A stretch of 64,000 bases of DNA from Streptomyces sp. NBC_01267 (GTDB lineage Bacteria > Actinomycetota > Actinomycetes > Streptomycetales > Streptomycetaceae), in assembly GCF_036241575.1 (NCBI RefSeq), contig NZ_CP108455.1, positions 4,026,001-4,090,000 on the forward strand, read 5' to 3'. Both the position numbers and the translations under genes were made by a program. The notes under the pieces were generated by a model, which did not search any database, was not told where the DNA came from, and saw only the letters and a program-made list of their open reading frames with translations. Below, one piece after another: positions 42,223 through 51,299 of this stretch (positions are counted from its first letter, which is position 1; each line of letters begins with the position of its first letter).

Positions 42223-43029
42223 CTAGGACCGGCCCAGCTGGGACAAGACCTGTTTCGGCCGGTTGGTGATGATGGCGTCGACGCCCAGTTCCGCGCAGAG
42301 TTCGACGTCCTCGGGCTCGTTCACGGTCCACACGTGCACCTGGTGCCCTGCCCGGTGCAGCCGCTCGACGTAACCGGGGTGATTGCGCACGATCCGCATC
42401 CCCGGGCCCGCGATCCCGGCCCCGGCGGGCAGTCGCCCGTCGCGCAGCCGGGGGGACAGGAACTGCAGCAGGTAGACGGTGGGGACGGCGGGGGCGGCGG
42501 CGGCGACCCGGTGCAGCGAGCGCGCGGAGAAGCTCATGATCCGTACCGGCGACGCCTCGCCGGGCGCCGGGGAGTCCAGACCGAAGCGGGCCAGCGCCGC
42601 GAGGAGCTTCTCCTCCACCTGACCCGCCCAGCGGGTGGGGTGCTTGGTCTCGATGGCCAGTTCCACCCGCCGTCCGGAGTCGTGGACCAGCTCCAGCAAC
42701 CGTTCCAGGGTGAGTACGGACGTGCTCTCGCGGTCCCAGTCCGGGGATTCCTCGGAGTCCTTCCAGCTCCGCCAGGACCCGAAGTCGAGGGCTGCCAGGT
42801 CGGACAGCTCCAGGGCGGAGACCGCACCGCGCCCGTCGGACGTACGGTTGACCCGGCGGTCGTGCACACAGACGAGATGGCCGTCGGCGGTGAGCCGCAC
42901 ATCGCATTCGAGGGCGTCCGCCCCGTCCTCGATGGCTCGTGTGTACGCGGCGAGGGTGTGCTCGGGGGCGTCCTCGGAGGCTCCCCGGTGGGCGACGACC
43001 TGGATGCTGTGCTGCCGTACGTGGTTCAC
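42223..43029 (-). CDS. glycerophosphodiester phosphodiesterase
   Basis: A 268-residue GDPD that releases glycerol-3-phosphate from glycerophosphodiesters. Catalytic and metal residues are visible in VVAHRGASEDAPEHT (His-Arg), LECDVRLTADGHLVCVHD (Glu, Asp, His) and LAIETKHPT (Glu, Lys). There is no signal peptide from the GTG start at 43,029, so it is cytoplasmic; the longer frame adds a His-rich leader I do not favour. Monocistronic, diverging from the HtrA-like gene. Confidence 0.9.
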   Translation of the reverse strand: MNHVRQHSIQVVAHRGASEDAPEHTLAAYTRAIEDGADALECDVRLTADGHLVCVHDRRVNRTSDGRGAVSALELSDLAALDFGSWRSWKDSEESPDWDRESTSVLTLERLLELVHDSGRRVELAIETKHPTRWAGQVEEKLLAALARFGLDSPAPGEASPVRIMSFSARSLHRVAAAAPAVPTVYLLQFLSPRLRDGRLPAGAGIAGPGMRIVRNHPGYVERLHRAGHQVHVWTVNEPEDVELCAELGVDAIITNRPKQVLSQLGRS

Positions 43030-43250
43030 CGCGTCATGGTGCCACCGTGACGGGGTAGGTGGAGGCAGACAAGAGCACGCGACGGTGTGAAGGTGCATCC
43101 TTTTCATCCGAAATAAAGGATGGGGGAGCAGATGCACAGCTCCCGTTTACAGTGCCCCGACGTGCTGTGGGAAAAGCTGTCCGCAGACACTTGCAACACT
43201 TGCACAGCGGGACTCTGACCGAGACGACGTGGAACCGAGGAGAAAGAGCT

Positions 43251-44666
43251 GTGAGCACCGAGAACGAGGGCACCGAGGGCACGGCGGCCGAGACCGCACC
43301 ACCCGCCCCGTCCGCACCTCCCGTGCCGGTTGCCGCTCCTGAGGGCACGCCCGCTTCCGCCACCGAAGCCACCGCGCAGCTTCCGGGACCGGTGACCGCC
43401 GACGAGTCCGTACCGGCCCAGGCGGCGAGCGCCGGATGGCCGCCTCCCCCGCCGGTCCTCCCGGCGTACGGCGGCGGCGGTGGCTATGGCGGCACCGGCG
43501 GACCGGTCTGGGGCGCACCCGTACCGCCTCCGCCCGCGGCACCCGCGAGGCGCGCGGGCGGTCTGGTCGCCGCGGTGATCGTCGCGGCGCTGGTGGCGGG
43601 CGGCATCGGTGGCGGCATCGGGTACTTCGCCGCCGAGCACAGCGACAACGCGACGGGCTCGACCACCGTCTCCGCGCCGGGCAAGGGCCAGGAGGTCAAG
43701 CGCTCGGCGAACACGGTCGCGGGGATCGCCGCGAGGGCACTGCCGAGCGTCGTCACCATCGAGGCGAAGAGCGGCAACGGCGACGGCGGCACCGGCACCG
43801 GGTTCATCTACGACACCCAGGGCCACATCCTCACCAACAACCACGTGGTGGCCGGAGCAGCCGACGGGGGCACCCTGACGGCGACCTTCTCCAACGGCAA
43901 GAAGTACGACGCCGAGGTGGTGGGCCGGGCCCAGGGCTACGACGTGGCCGTGGTGAAGCTGAAGAACGCGCCGTCGGGCCTGACCCCGCTCGCCCTCGGC
44001 AACTCGGACGAGGTCGCGGTCGGCGACGAGACCATCGCGATCGGCGCGCCCTTCGGCCTGTCCAACACGGTGACGACGGGCATCATCAGCGCGAAGAACC
44101 GCCCGGTCGCCTCGGGCGACGGTTCGGGCAGCAAGGCCTCGTACATGAGCGCCCTGCAGACGGACGCCTCGATCAACCCGGGCAACTCCGGCGGCCCGCT
44201 GCTCGACGACCGCGGCGCGGTCATCGGCATCAACTCGGCCATCCAGTCGGCAAGCAGCGGCAGCATGGGCGGCGATTCGCAGGCGGGTTCGATCGGCCTG
44301 GGCTTCGCCATCCCGATCAGCCAGGCGAAGTCGGTCGCCCAGCAGTTGATCAAGACCGGCGAGCCGGTCTACCCGGTGATCGGCGCGACGGTCGCCATGG
44401 ACGAACAGGGCGACGGCGCCAAGATCTCCGACCAGGGCGCGAGCGGCACGGACGCGGTCACTGCCAATGGTCCCGCGGCCAAGGCGGGTCTCAAGGCCGG
44501 TGACGTGATCACCAAGCTGGACGACACGGTGGTCGACAGCGGCCCGACCCTGATCGGCACGATCTGGACGCACAAGCCGGGCGACAAGGTCCAGCTCACG
44601 TACAAGCGCGACGGCAAGGATCACACCGTCACGGTCACCCTGGGCCAGCGCAAGGGCGACAGCTGA
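43251..44666 (+). CDS. membrane-anchored HtrA/DegP-like serine protease
   Basis: A 471-residue protease. A long Pro/Ala/Gly-rich cytoplasmic part (1-100) is followed by one helix (GGLVAAVIVAALVAGGIGGG). The trypsin-like domain outside the membrane has the triad His in TNNHVVAGA, Asp in GYDVAVVKL, and Ser in NPGNSGGPLL. A PDZ domain (about 370-465: VTANGPAAKAGLKAGDVITKL) closes it. It probably degrades misfolded envelope proteins. GTG at 43,251 has AGGAG at 9 bases. A perfect hairpin follows the stop. Confidence 0.93.
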   Translation: MSTENEGTEGTAAETAPPAPSAPPVPVAAPEGTPASATEATAQLPGPVTADESVPAQAASAGWPPPPPVLPAYGGGGGYGGTGGPVWGAPVPPPPAAPARRAGGLVAAVIVAALVAGGIGGGIGYFAAEHSDNATGSTTVSAPGKGQEVKRSANTVAGIAARALPSVVTIEAKSGNGDGGTGTGFIYDTQGHILTNNHVVAGAADGGTLTATFSNGKKYDAEVVGRAQGYDVAVVKLKNAPSGLTPLALGNSDEVAVGDETIAIGAPFGLSNTVTTGIISAKNRPVASGDGSGSKASYMSALQTDASINPGNSGGPLLDDRGAVIGINSAIQSASSGSMGGDSQAGSIGLGFAIPISQAKSVAQQLIKTGEPVYPVIGATVAMDEQGDGAKISDQGASGTDAVTANGPAAKAGLKAGDVITKLDDTVVDSGPTLIGTIWTHKPGDKVQLTYKRDGKDHTVTVTLGQRKGDS

Positions 44667-44680
44667 GGCGCTAGTCTGTT

Positions 44681-44709
44681 CCCGCGCCGTCCCGACGGGA
44701 CGGCGCGGG
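44681..44709 (+). terminator. hairpin between the protease gene and tRNA-Ser
   Basis: A 13-bp perfect stem, 44681-44693 with 44697-44709, and a 3-base loop. It ends one base before the first base of the tRNA, so it must also shape the tRNA 5' leader. Confidence 0.75.
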
Positions 44710-44796
44710 GGTGGGTTGCCCGAGCGGCCTAAGGGAACGGTCTTGAAAACCGTCGTGGCAGCGATGTCACCGTGGGTTCAAATCCCACACCCACCG
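44710..44796 (+). tRNA. tRNA-Ser (anticodon TGA)
   Basis: An 87-base class II tRNA. The acceptor stem GGTGGGT pairs with ACCCACC (44789-44795), the anticodon loop is CTTGAAA with TGA, a long variable arm follows, and the T loop is TTCAAAT. CCA is not encoded. It reads UCN codons, especially UCA/UCG. Confidence 0.95.
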
Positions 44797-44803
44797 CAGA
44801 GAG

Positions 44804-44837
44804 ACGGCCCCTGACCAGGTCATCGGTCAGGGGCCGT
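44804..44837 (+). terminator. terminator after tRNA-Ser
   Basis: ACGGCCCCTGACC (44804-44816) pairs perfectly with 44825-44837 around an 8-base loop. Confidence 0.85.
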
Positions 44838-44965
44838 CGTGCTGCTCGCTCTCCGCAGGCGAGCGTCGTTTCCCGGTGCTCCCCGCTCGGCCGGGCACGG
44901 CTGCGCACGGCAGGTCAGGAACCGCGGCCCGGGAGTGTCAGTGGCAGGTGGCAGACTCCGTCGAC

Positions 44966-45430
44966 ATGGTTGATCAGGTGCGCTTGAGAGATGTCGAACC
45001 GGCCGATCTGGAGGAGTTCTTCGCACAGGAGCACGATCCTGAGGCCATGAAACGGTCGAAGTTCACGCCCCGGGAACGGGAACCGTTCATGACCCACTGG
45101 ACGACGAAGGTTCTTGGGGATCCCACCAACTTCGTGCAGGCCATCACGGTCGACGGAGATCTGGCGGGCAACGCGGTGGCGTGGTGGGACGAGGGGCGGC
45201 GCTTCATCGGGTACTGGCTCGGCAGGCAGTACTGGGGTCGGGGGATCGGCACGCGGGCACTGGCGCTGTTCCTGGAGCGGGAGAAGGCCCGTCCCCTGTA
45301 CGCCGATCCCTTCGCAGGGAACACCGGCTCGGTGCGGCTGCTGGAGAAACACGGCTTCCGGCGCACCGGGACGGTCCGGTACGGCGAGCACGAGCACATC
45401 ATGTTGATGCTCGGCGAGAACCCCGCCTGA
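44966..45430 (+). CDS. GNAT-family N-acetyltransferase
   Basis: A 154-residue acetyltransferase of the RimJ/RimL-like group. VRLRDVEPADLEEFF opens it, the acetyl-CoA motif is RQYWGRGIGTRALALFL near residue 91 (pattern Q/R-x-x-G-x-G/A), and LYADPFAGNTGSVRLLEKHGF is the family's late motif. ATG at 44,966 is chosen because the fold begins there; the ribosome site is weak. The substrate is unknown. Confidence 0.88.
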   Translation: MVDQVRLRDVEPADLEEFFAQEHDPEAMKRSKFTPREREPFMTHWTTKVLGDPTNFVQAITVDGDLAGNAVAWWDEGRRFIGYWLGRQYWGRGIGTRALALFLEREKARPLYADPFAGNTGSVRLLEKHGFRRTGTVRYGEHEHIMLMLGENPA

Positions 45431-45525
45431 AGCCTTGCCGACGCGAACAGTTGGCCCGGAACCCCTCGGGTGAGGACCGGTGCGGATCGGATTCTCCGGG
45501 CGCCCCTTCTCGCCGCGCTCCCGGC

Positions 45526-46680
45526 TCAGCGTGCGTACACGGCGACGAAATCCCGCGTCGCTTCGTTGTAATAGCGCTCCGGCGGGTTCTCGAAGTCGAG
45601 GATGTTCTTCGGGGTCGGGTCGGCCGGGTCGTGCGTGCCGTCGTAGCTCATGAACGAGGGCCAGGCACGGTTCATGTCCAGGGGCATGGCGCGTACGGCA
45701 CCGGCGCGCTGCATCAGTTCCGCGAGCGTGCGGGCGGTCAGCGCCTGGCCGACCACCATGATGACGTCGCCCTTGGCGGTGACGCCGACGCCCGAGCGTT
45801 CCACGAACATCCGGCTCTGGTCGGTGGCGCCCCACTTGGAGTCGCTGTCGATGTCCGGTACGACCCGGCCACCGTCGACCATCAGCTCCAGGCACTGGCG
45901 GACGCCGACGACGTCCGGGGTCATGTGCACATCGCGGCCCCAGACGCCCAGCTTGAAGGAACCGTCGCGGTAGAACACCTCGGAGGCCGCTCCGTCGCGG
46001 AGCGTTCCCGCGGTGCGGCCGTTGAGGTAGAAGCCGCCTTTCGAGCCGCCGTCGGTGATTTTGAAGCCACCGTTCCAACTGGCCACGAGTCCGCTGCGGC
46101 TGCCCTTGGGAATGTTCGGCGGGACGGAGAAGGTGCCGCCCGGCTCGCGGACGCCCGGGTGCAGCTGGAAGCGGGCGTCTGCGGCGCTGATCCACGCGAT
46201 CGCGGCCTCGTACGAGGTGTGCTCCGCGTCGGGGCGCACATACGTCCCCTGCACGATCGGCCGGCCCTTCCTGTCGAAGGCCAGCGCACGGTAGACGCCC
46301 TCACCCTTCAGTGATGGGGAGACGGGCGGGCGCAACTGAGCGTGCAGCGGCAGTTGAGGACCGCTCGGGGGCGCCGGAGCCGCTGCGGTCTGGTTCATGC
46401 GGGCCTGGGCGTCGGACGAGAGGGATCCGCCGACCTTGGGCGGATCGAGGTCGTACCTGATGTTTTCGAGCTTGTCGACCACAACGCCCATGGAGTGCTC
46501 GCGTGCCCAGCCCGCGAGCCGAGCCGCCGTGCTGTCGTCGCCCGGGTAGGTCAGGGCGTCGCTGACGGACCAGCCCAGGGCCCCGACACAGACCAGAACC
46601 ACCGCGAGCACAGCGCGAGTGACCCTTCGACGCGGAAGCCACCGGCGCTTGCGGGGGGCGGGATCCGATGCCTGCGACAT
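45526..46680 (-). CDS. NAGPA-domain (phosphodiester glycosidase) protein, membrane-anchored
   Basis: A 384-residue protein with an N-terminal anchor (RAVLAVVLVCVGALGWSVS, residues 22-40, after a basic start) and an exported domain of the phosphodiester glycosidase/NAGPA type. Marks are LVASWNGGFKITDGGSKGGFYLNG near 200-223, GVTAKGDVIMVVGQALTARTL, and AMPLDMNRAWPSFMSYDG. Related domains remove GlcNAc caps from phosphodiesters or act on cell-wall glycans. The target is unknown. ATG at 46,680. Confidence 0.82.
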   Translation of the reverse strand: MSQASDPAPRKRRWLPRRRVTRAVLAVVLVCVGALGWSVSDALTYPGDDSTAARLAGWAREHSMGVVVDKLENIRYDLDPPKVGGSLSSDAQARMNQTAAAPAPPSGPQLPLHAQLRPPVSPSLKGEGVYRALAFDRKGRPIVQGTYVRPDAEHTSYEAAIAWISAADARFQLHPGVREPGGTFSVPPNIPKGSRSGLVASWNGGFKITDGGSKGGFYLNGRTAGTLRDGAASEVFYRDGSFKLGVWGRDVHMTPDVVGVRQCLELMVDGGRVVPDIDSDSKWGATDQSRMFVERSGVGVTAKGDVIMVVGQALTARTLAELMQRAGAVRAMPLDMNRAWPSFMSYDGTHDPADPTPKNILDFENPPERYYNEATRDFVAVYAR

Positions 46681-46922
46681 GACGCTCCTTGATGTAACGG
46701 GCCCTCAGGTGACGTCTCATCGGAACGCATCAGGAACGGTTCGCACAGCTGGGAGGGGCCAACCGGGTGGTGTTCATCTGAAGAAAAACACTTTGTGTGC
46801 GTTGGTCCATCTATGTCCGAACCCCATCCGCATCATGTGAAAAGTACGCAGAACATCCCGCGTGGGATTCGCTGCGGAATCCAGTGCATCACCGCTGTAC
46901 GAAACAGAAATGAGGGGTCGTC

Positions 46923-47390
46923 ATGACCAGTCAGGCCAAGAAGGTGTGGGCCGCCTTCACCACCGCGTTCTTCGCGCTCGTAGCCATGCTCGGGTTCACC
47001 TCCCCGGCCACCGCGACCGCTGGTGCCGTTGCCGCACCGGCGCCCGCCGACCTGTCGGGCCGCACCGGTCGTACGGTGGGCGCCCCCACGGTCCGGACGG
47101 CTCCCGGGGCCGCCGAGCCGGCACCGGCCCCGGCACCGGCTTCGGCGCGGACGGAGGCGCGTACAGGAGCACGTACAGAGGCGCGCGCCGCCGCCCCCAC
47201 GCCGGCGCAGGTGGCCTGGTGGTCGCTGCCGAAGGACCGGGCGCTGCCGCCGACCATCAAGCAGCGGATTCGCGCCGAGGCGCACGGTTCGACGCCCAGC
47301 ACCCGGCACCTCCCGCTCGACCTGGACGCCTCGTCGGACGGCGCGGTCGCGGACGCGGCGGTCGGCGAAGCCGTTCTTCAGCCGGTCTGA
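46923..47390 (+). CDS. small secreted protein, unknown function
   Basis: A 155-residue protein. The signal peptide is TSQAKKVWAAFTTAFFALVA onward, with cleavage near TSPATATA. An Ala/Pro/Arg-rich low-complexity segment follows (AEPAPAPAPASARTEARTG), then a short conserved-looking tail (WWSLPKDRALPPTIKQRIRAEAHG). GAGGGG lies 5 bases before ATG. Similar proteins are widespread in Streptomyces without assigned roles. Its 3' end overlaps the decayed prim-pol gene by 13 bases. Confidence 0.7.
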   Translation: MTSQAKKVWAAFTTAFFALVAMLGFTSPATATAGAVAAPAPADLSGRTGRTVGAPTVRTAPGAAEPAPAPAPASARTEARTGARTEARAAAPTPAQVAWWSLPKDRALPPTIKQRIRAEAHGSTPSTRHLPLDLDASSDGAVADAAVGEAVLQPV

Positions 47391-48080
47391 CCGGTGCGGT
47401 CGGCGAGTTCTGCCCGGTCGGTACGGTCCGTGGGACCGGAACCGTCGGCACGATCCAGCCGCGGAGACCGCACAACGGGCATCGTCAGGCGGGCCGCCGA
47501 GGCGATGGTGGCACGAGCTTCGCGCTCGGTGAGTCCAGTACGAACCGCAGTATCGGCGAGCAGAGCGGCGAGATCTTCGCCGAAACCGTTCCCGTGCGCG
47601 CGGCAGGCGGCCGGAACAGACGGGTGTTGCGCTGTCCCTGGTGGGCGGCGCGTACGAAGTGCACCAGGCCGTGGCCCTGCGCGGGCCGGCCGGGTGGAGT
47701 GCCGGGAGCGCGAGCAGGAGGCGTGAGCAGACGGAGCGGGGTGCGAGGAAAGGGCGCGGGCGCGAGACGGACCGTGCCGGGCGCGAGGCGGTAGACACTG
47801 TGGGTCGTGAGTGAACCGGGACCTATGAGGTACCCGCCGGCGCCACGGATGTCGATGCCGGGAGCGAGTCGGCTCACCGGGTCGGGGACGACCCTGTCGG
47901 GTGGTCCGGTCGGCCGGAGATGGCTGCCCCCACCGGGTGTGAGCGCGACGACGGTCTCGGGATCGTGAACAGATGCTTGAGTACGAGGCGTTGAAGAGCG
48001 GCCGTGGAGCCGCTCTCCGCCTCGGTGCCGAGGTCGATGCCGATCGGGTGGTGCGGCGGTCGGTCGGAGGCGCCGCGGTA
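47378..48080 (-). pseudogene. decayed prim-pol family gene
   Basis: Pieces of a prim-pol protein lie in successive frames on the minus strand. About 47,970-47,610 reads DPETVVALTPGGGSHL, PVSRLAPGIDIRGAGGYLI and GQRNTRLF; the next frame, to 47,378, reads AACRAHGNGFGEDLAAL and TEREARATIASAARL. The break at RNTRLF is one missing base near 47,605. A second break near 47,970 leads to LQRLVLKHLFTI in a third frame. Upstream to about 48,300 I see no recognisable domain. Two breaks make decay likelier than sequencing error. Confidence 0.65.
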
Positions 48081-48562
48081 GAGAACCGGGTCGGGGTCCC
48101 GGTGATGCGGTGACAGCAGCGCGGGAAGTTGGCTACGGGACAACCGGACAACGGGATGACGGGACAACGGGGAGCCCGCGCTCGGCGGTGAAGCGCGCAC
48201 GGGCGAGGGTCGGATGGCGGGCGGAGTGCCTGTCGGTGGCGGCCAGTTGTTTATTGCCGAATGAGTGTTCGAATCAGGGGAGCGGACCGGGGGAGGGCAA
48301 GGCGTTCCCGAGGAAATGACGGAACGATTCATCCCTTGGGGCGCCCGGGGGTGACGGGTTGCGGGCTGCCGTTTTGCAGATTCAGTGCCTTGGTGGGGTT
48401 TATCGACTTAACGTCACGCTTGCGAGGGAATCAAGCCTTCCGCGCTGGTTCCCCAGGGGCCCGGTGGGCAACTCTGATCTCGCGACAAGTCGTGCACCAC
48501 ACCGGGACGGTCGGCCAACTTTCCCGGAAGCAACCGCCTTTCTGGTTCCTGGAGGAATTGAC

Positions 48563-48868
48563 ATGGCACACATCCGTACCGCTCGCGCCCTTGCCGCTGT
48601 CGCCGCGCTGCCGTTGGCAGCCGCCCTCTTCACGGGCGTGGCCTCCGCGGACAACGGCGCCATCGCGGGCAGCGGATCCAACGCCAGCGTGGCCGGGGTC
48701 GTCGGTAGTGGCGTCGGGCACGACAACAACGGCAACTCGACCACCACGCAGCAGGTTGCCACCGGCGCGGGTGCGTCGAACCAGAACAACACGGCGAGTG
48801 TGAACGGCTCGGCCTTCACGGCCATCCACCAGGCCAACTACACGGTGAACTTCACCCGGCTCTGGTGA
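48563..48868 (+). CDS. small secreted Asn/Gly/Ser-rich protein
   Basis: A 101-residue exported protein. The signal peptide AHIRTARALAAVAALPLAAA ends near GVASA; the mature chain of about 72 residues is rich in Asn, Gly, Ser and Thr (GSGSNASVAGVVGSGVG, TTTQQVATGAGASNQN, QANYTVNFTRLW). There is no Cys, unlike chaplins. GGAGGA lies 6 bases before ATG. The composition suggests a surface or beta-rich polymer protein, but no family was recognised. Confidence 0.7.
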   Translation: MAHIRTARALAAVAALPLAAALFTGVASADNGAIAGSGSNASVAGVVGSGVGHDNNGNSTTTQQVATGAGASNQNNTASVNGSAFTAIHQANYTVNFTRLW

Positions 48869-49041
48869 CACGCGGCCCGATGGGGGTCGGGACGATGGGG
48901 AACATTCGGGGAACGCACGAGTAGTGCGCGGGGTGAATGGCAGTCCGGGCGGCGGCGCTGAGGCGTCGGCGCCCGGACTGTTTCTGTGTGCGGGGCGGTT
49001 CGGGTCGTGGTTCGGGTTCCGGCCTTGACAGTCGAGGCATA

Positions 49042-49058
49042 TCTGACGGACAGTCAGA
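49042..49058. promoter_or_regulatory. inverted repeat upstream of the igr-like operon
   Basis: TCTGAC (49042-49047) and GTCAGA (49053-49058) flank GGACA, 33 bases before the first start. TTGACA at 49025-49030 could be a -35 element. This is a typical place for a TetR-family operator. Confidence 0.5.
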
Positions 49059-49091
49059 AACCCTGATCCGGATGCCAGGGAGGCCGCCGAC

Positions 49092-50273
49092 GTGCACCTC
49101 GCCCCGACGGAGCGGCAGCAGCAACTGCGTGCCGAACTCCGTTCGTATTTCCATGAATTGATGCACGACGAGGCAGAACCCGGATCCCCTCCGGGCTCCG
49201 GCGCACACCCCGGAGCGCAGCGTGACCTGCTGCGCCGCATCGGCGCGGACGGGATGCTGGGACTGGGCTGGCCCGTCGAATACGGGGGCAAAGGACGCGG
49301 TCCCGACGAACAGTTCGTCTTCTTCGACGAGGCGTACCGCGCGGGTGCGCCGGTGTCGATGGTCACGCTGAACACCGTCGGACCGACCCTGATGAAGTAC
49401 GGGACGCGGGAACAGAAGGATTACTTCCTGCCCCGCATCCTCAGCGGCGACCTCGTCTTCGCGATCGGGTACAGCGAGCCGGAAGCGGGTACGGACCTCG
49501 CTTCCCTGCGGACCAGGGCGGTGCGCGAAGGCGACTCCTGGGTGATCGACGGACAGAAGGTCTTCACGTCCAACGCCCAGAACGCCGACTGGATCTGGCT
49601 CGCCTGCCGGACGGATCCGGACGCACCCAAGCACAAGGGCATCTCGATCGTGCTGGTGCCGACGGACGCGGCGGGCTTCTCCTGGACGCCGATCGAAACG
49701 GTCGGCGGACAGACGACGACCGCCACGTACTACGACGGGATCCGGGTGCCCGCAACCAACCTTGTCGGTGCGGAGAACGCCGGCTGGGGGCTGATCACCA
49801 ACCAGCTCAACCACGAGCGGGTGGCGCTGGCCGCGATCGGGATGCAGGCGGAGGACTCCTACGCGGCGGTGCTGGAGTACGCGCGCACACCCGATCCGGA
49901 CACCGGGGAACGGCCCGCCGACCGGCCTTGGGTACGGGGGCGTCTGGCCGAGGTGCACGCGCGCCTCGCGGCCGTCAGATTGCTCAACTGGCGGCTGGTC
50001 GGGGACGTGGGGGCGGGGACGCTCGCGCCGGGCGATGCAAGTGGGGTCAAGTTTCTGGGAACCGAAAGCGCCGTAGAGGTGTATCGAATGTGCCAGGAAA
50101 TCGCAGGGGAGTCGGCGCTGATCCGGACGGGGACGCCGGGGGCCTTCGGGGACGGGGAGTTGGAGCGTATGAACCGGGCGGCGCAGATCAACACCTTCGG
50201 GGGCGGGGTGAGCGAGGTGCAGCGGGAGATCGTCGCGACGATGCGGCTCGGGATGAGGAGCCGGAAGAGGTGA
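49092..50273 (+). CDS. chsE2: acyl-CoA dehydrogenase, FadE29/ChsE2-like
   Basis: A 393-residue acyl-CoA dehydrogenase. AIGYSEPEAGTDLASLRTRAV is the FAD-binding middle part, NQLNHERVALAAIG opens the C-terminal helical bundle, and NTFGGGVSEVQREIVA closes it as in this family. In mycobacteria FadE29 (ChsE2) forms a heterotetramer with FadE28 (ChsE1) that oxidises the 2'-propanoate side chain of cholesterol-derived CoA esters. The partner gene is two genes downstream. GTG at 49,092 has GGAGG at 8 bases. Confidence 0.87.
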   Translation: MHLAPTERQQQLRAELRSYFHELMHDEAEPGSPPGSGAHPGAQRDLLRRIGADGMLGLGWPVEYGGKGRGPDEQFVFFDEAYRAGAPVSMVTLNTVGPTLMKYGTREQKDYFLPRILSGDLVFAIGYSEPEAGTDLASLRTRAVREGDSWVIDGQKVFTSNAQNADWIWLACRTDPDAPKHKGISIVLVPTDAAGFSWTPIETVGGQTTTATYYDGIRVPATNLVGAENAGWGLITNQLNHERVALAAIGMQAEDSYAAVLEYARTPDPDTGERPADRPWVRGRLAEVHARLAAVRLLNWRLVGDVGAGTLAPGDASGVKFLGTESAVEVYRMCQEIAGESALIRTGTPGAFGDGELERMNRAAQINTFGGGVSEVQREIVATMRLGMRSRKR

Positions 50274-51298
50274 GCGGGGAGGTGGACAAGGTGAGGAACG
50301 AGGCGCGGACCAGGGAGAGGGAGACGGAAGACCCGCTCCACCGGCGGCTGAAGGCGTACGAGGGGCGCCCTGCCGCGACGTCCGGGGTGGGGAAGGACCC
50401 CGTCAACGAATCGATGATCAGGCATTGGTGCGAGGCGATGGGCGACACCAGCCCGGCCTATCCGGCGATCGCACCACCCACGATGCTCCAGGCCTGGACG
50501 ATGGGCGGGCTCTCCGGGCACACGGGCCGGACGGACGCGTACGACGAGCTGTTCGCGCTGCTGGACGGCGCCGGATGCACGGCGGTGGTCGCGACCGACT
50601 GCGAGCAGGAGTATCTGCGGGACCTCCGCCCGGGGGACCGGATCACCTTCGACGCGGTGATCGAGTCGGTCTCCGAGCGGAAGACGACCAAGTTGGGGAC
50701 GGGGTACTTCGTCACCACCCGGATGGATGTCCGGGGAGACGGTGTCCTGGCGGGGACGCACCGCTTCCGGATCCTCAAGTACGCACCTGCGGGCAGGGCT
50801 TCGTCCGGAGCCGCGGTCGGGCCGCCGGCCGCGGTGCGGCCGAAGGAGGGGACGACCGGCGCGGTGCCCTCCGCAGCGGCGGCGGGCGGAAAGCCGGAGG
50901 CGAGGCGGCCCCGGCCGGTGATCAACCGGGACAATGCCGGGTTCTGGGCCGGGGTCGCCGAACACAAACTGCTGATCCAACGCTGCTCGTCCTGTGCGAC
51001 GCTGCGTTTTCCCTGGCTGCCCGGGTGCAATGCGTGCGGATCGCTCGACTGGGACACGACCGAGGCGAGCGGGGCCGGGACGGTCTATTCGTACGTCGTC
51101 ATGCACCATCCGCCGTTCCCGGCCTTCGAACCGCCCTACGCGGTAGGCCTGATCGAACTGGCCGAGGGCGTTCGGATGGTGAGCAATGTGACCGGGGTTC
51201 CGTACGACAAGGTGCGGGTCGGTATGCCGGTGACGCTCGAATTTCTGCGGGTGGACGCGGAGTTGGAACTTCCGGTGTTCAAGGGGAGCGGAGGCTGA
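50270..51298 (+). CDS. chsH2: MaoC-DUF35 protein, ChsH2-like
   Basis: A 342-residue fusion. Residues 20-165 are a MaoC/hotdog domain (MIRHWCEAMGDTSPAYP, EYLRDLRPGDRITFDAV). A Pro/Ala/Gly linker follows (175-215), then a DUF35 domain with a zinc ribbon, CSSCATLRFPWLPGCNACG (four Cys), and an OB fold. In M. tuberculosis ChsH2 pairs with ChsH1 to hydrate the unsaturated C3 side chain, and its DUF35 part binds Ltp2. GTG at 50,270 overlaps the stop of the preceding gene. Confidence 0.87.
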   Translation: MSGEVDKVRNEARTRERETEDPLHRRLKAYEGRPAATSGVGKDPVNESMIRHWCEAMGDTSPAYPAIAPPTMLQAWTMGGLSGHTGRTDAYDELFALLDGAGCTAVVATDCEQEYLRDLRPGDRITFDAVIESVSERKTTKLGTGYFVTTRMDVRGDGVLAGTHRFRILKYAPAGRASSGAAVGPPAAVRPKEGTTGAVPSAAAAGGKPEARRPRPVINRDNAGFWAGVAEHKLLIQRCSSCATLRFPWLPGCNACGSLDWDTTEASGAGTVYSYVVMHHPPFPAFEPPYAVGLIELAEGVRMVSNVTGVPYDKVRVGMPVTLEFLRVDAELELPVFKGSGG

Positions 51299-51299
51299 C

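Noticed and set aside
48563..48868. Chaplin or rodlin
   Set aside because: No paired Cys and no chaplin core motif; only the small secreted nature and Asn-rich composition are alike.
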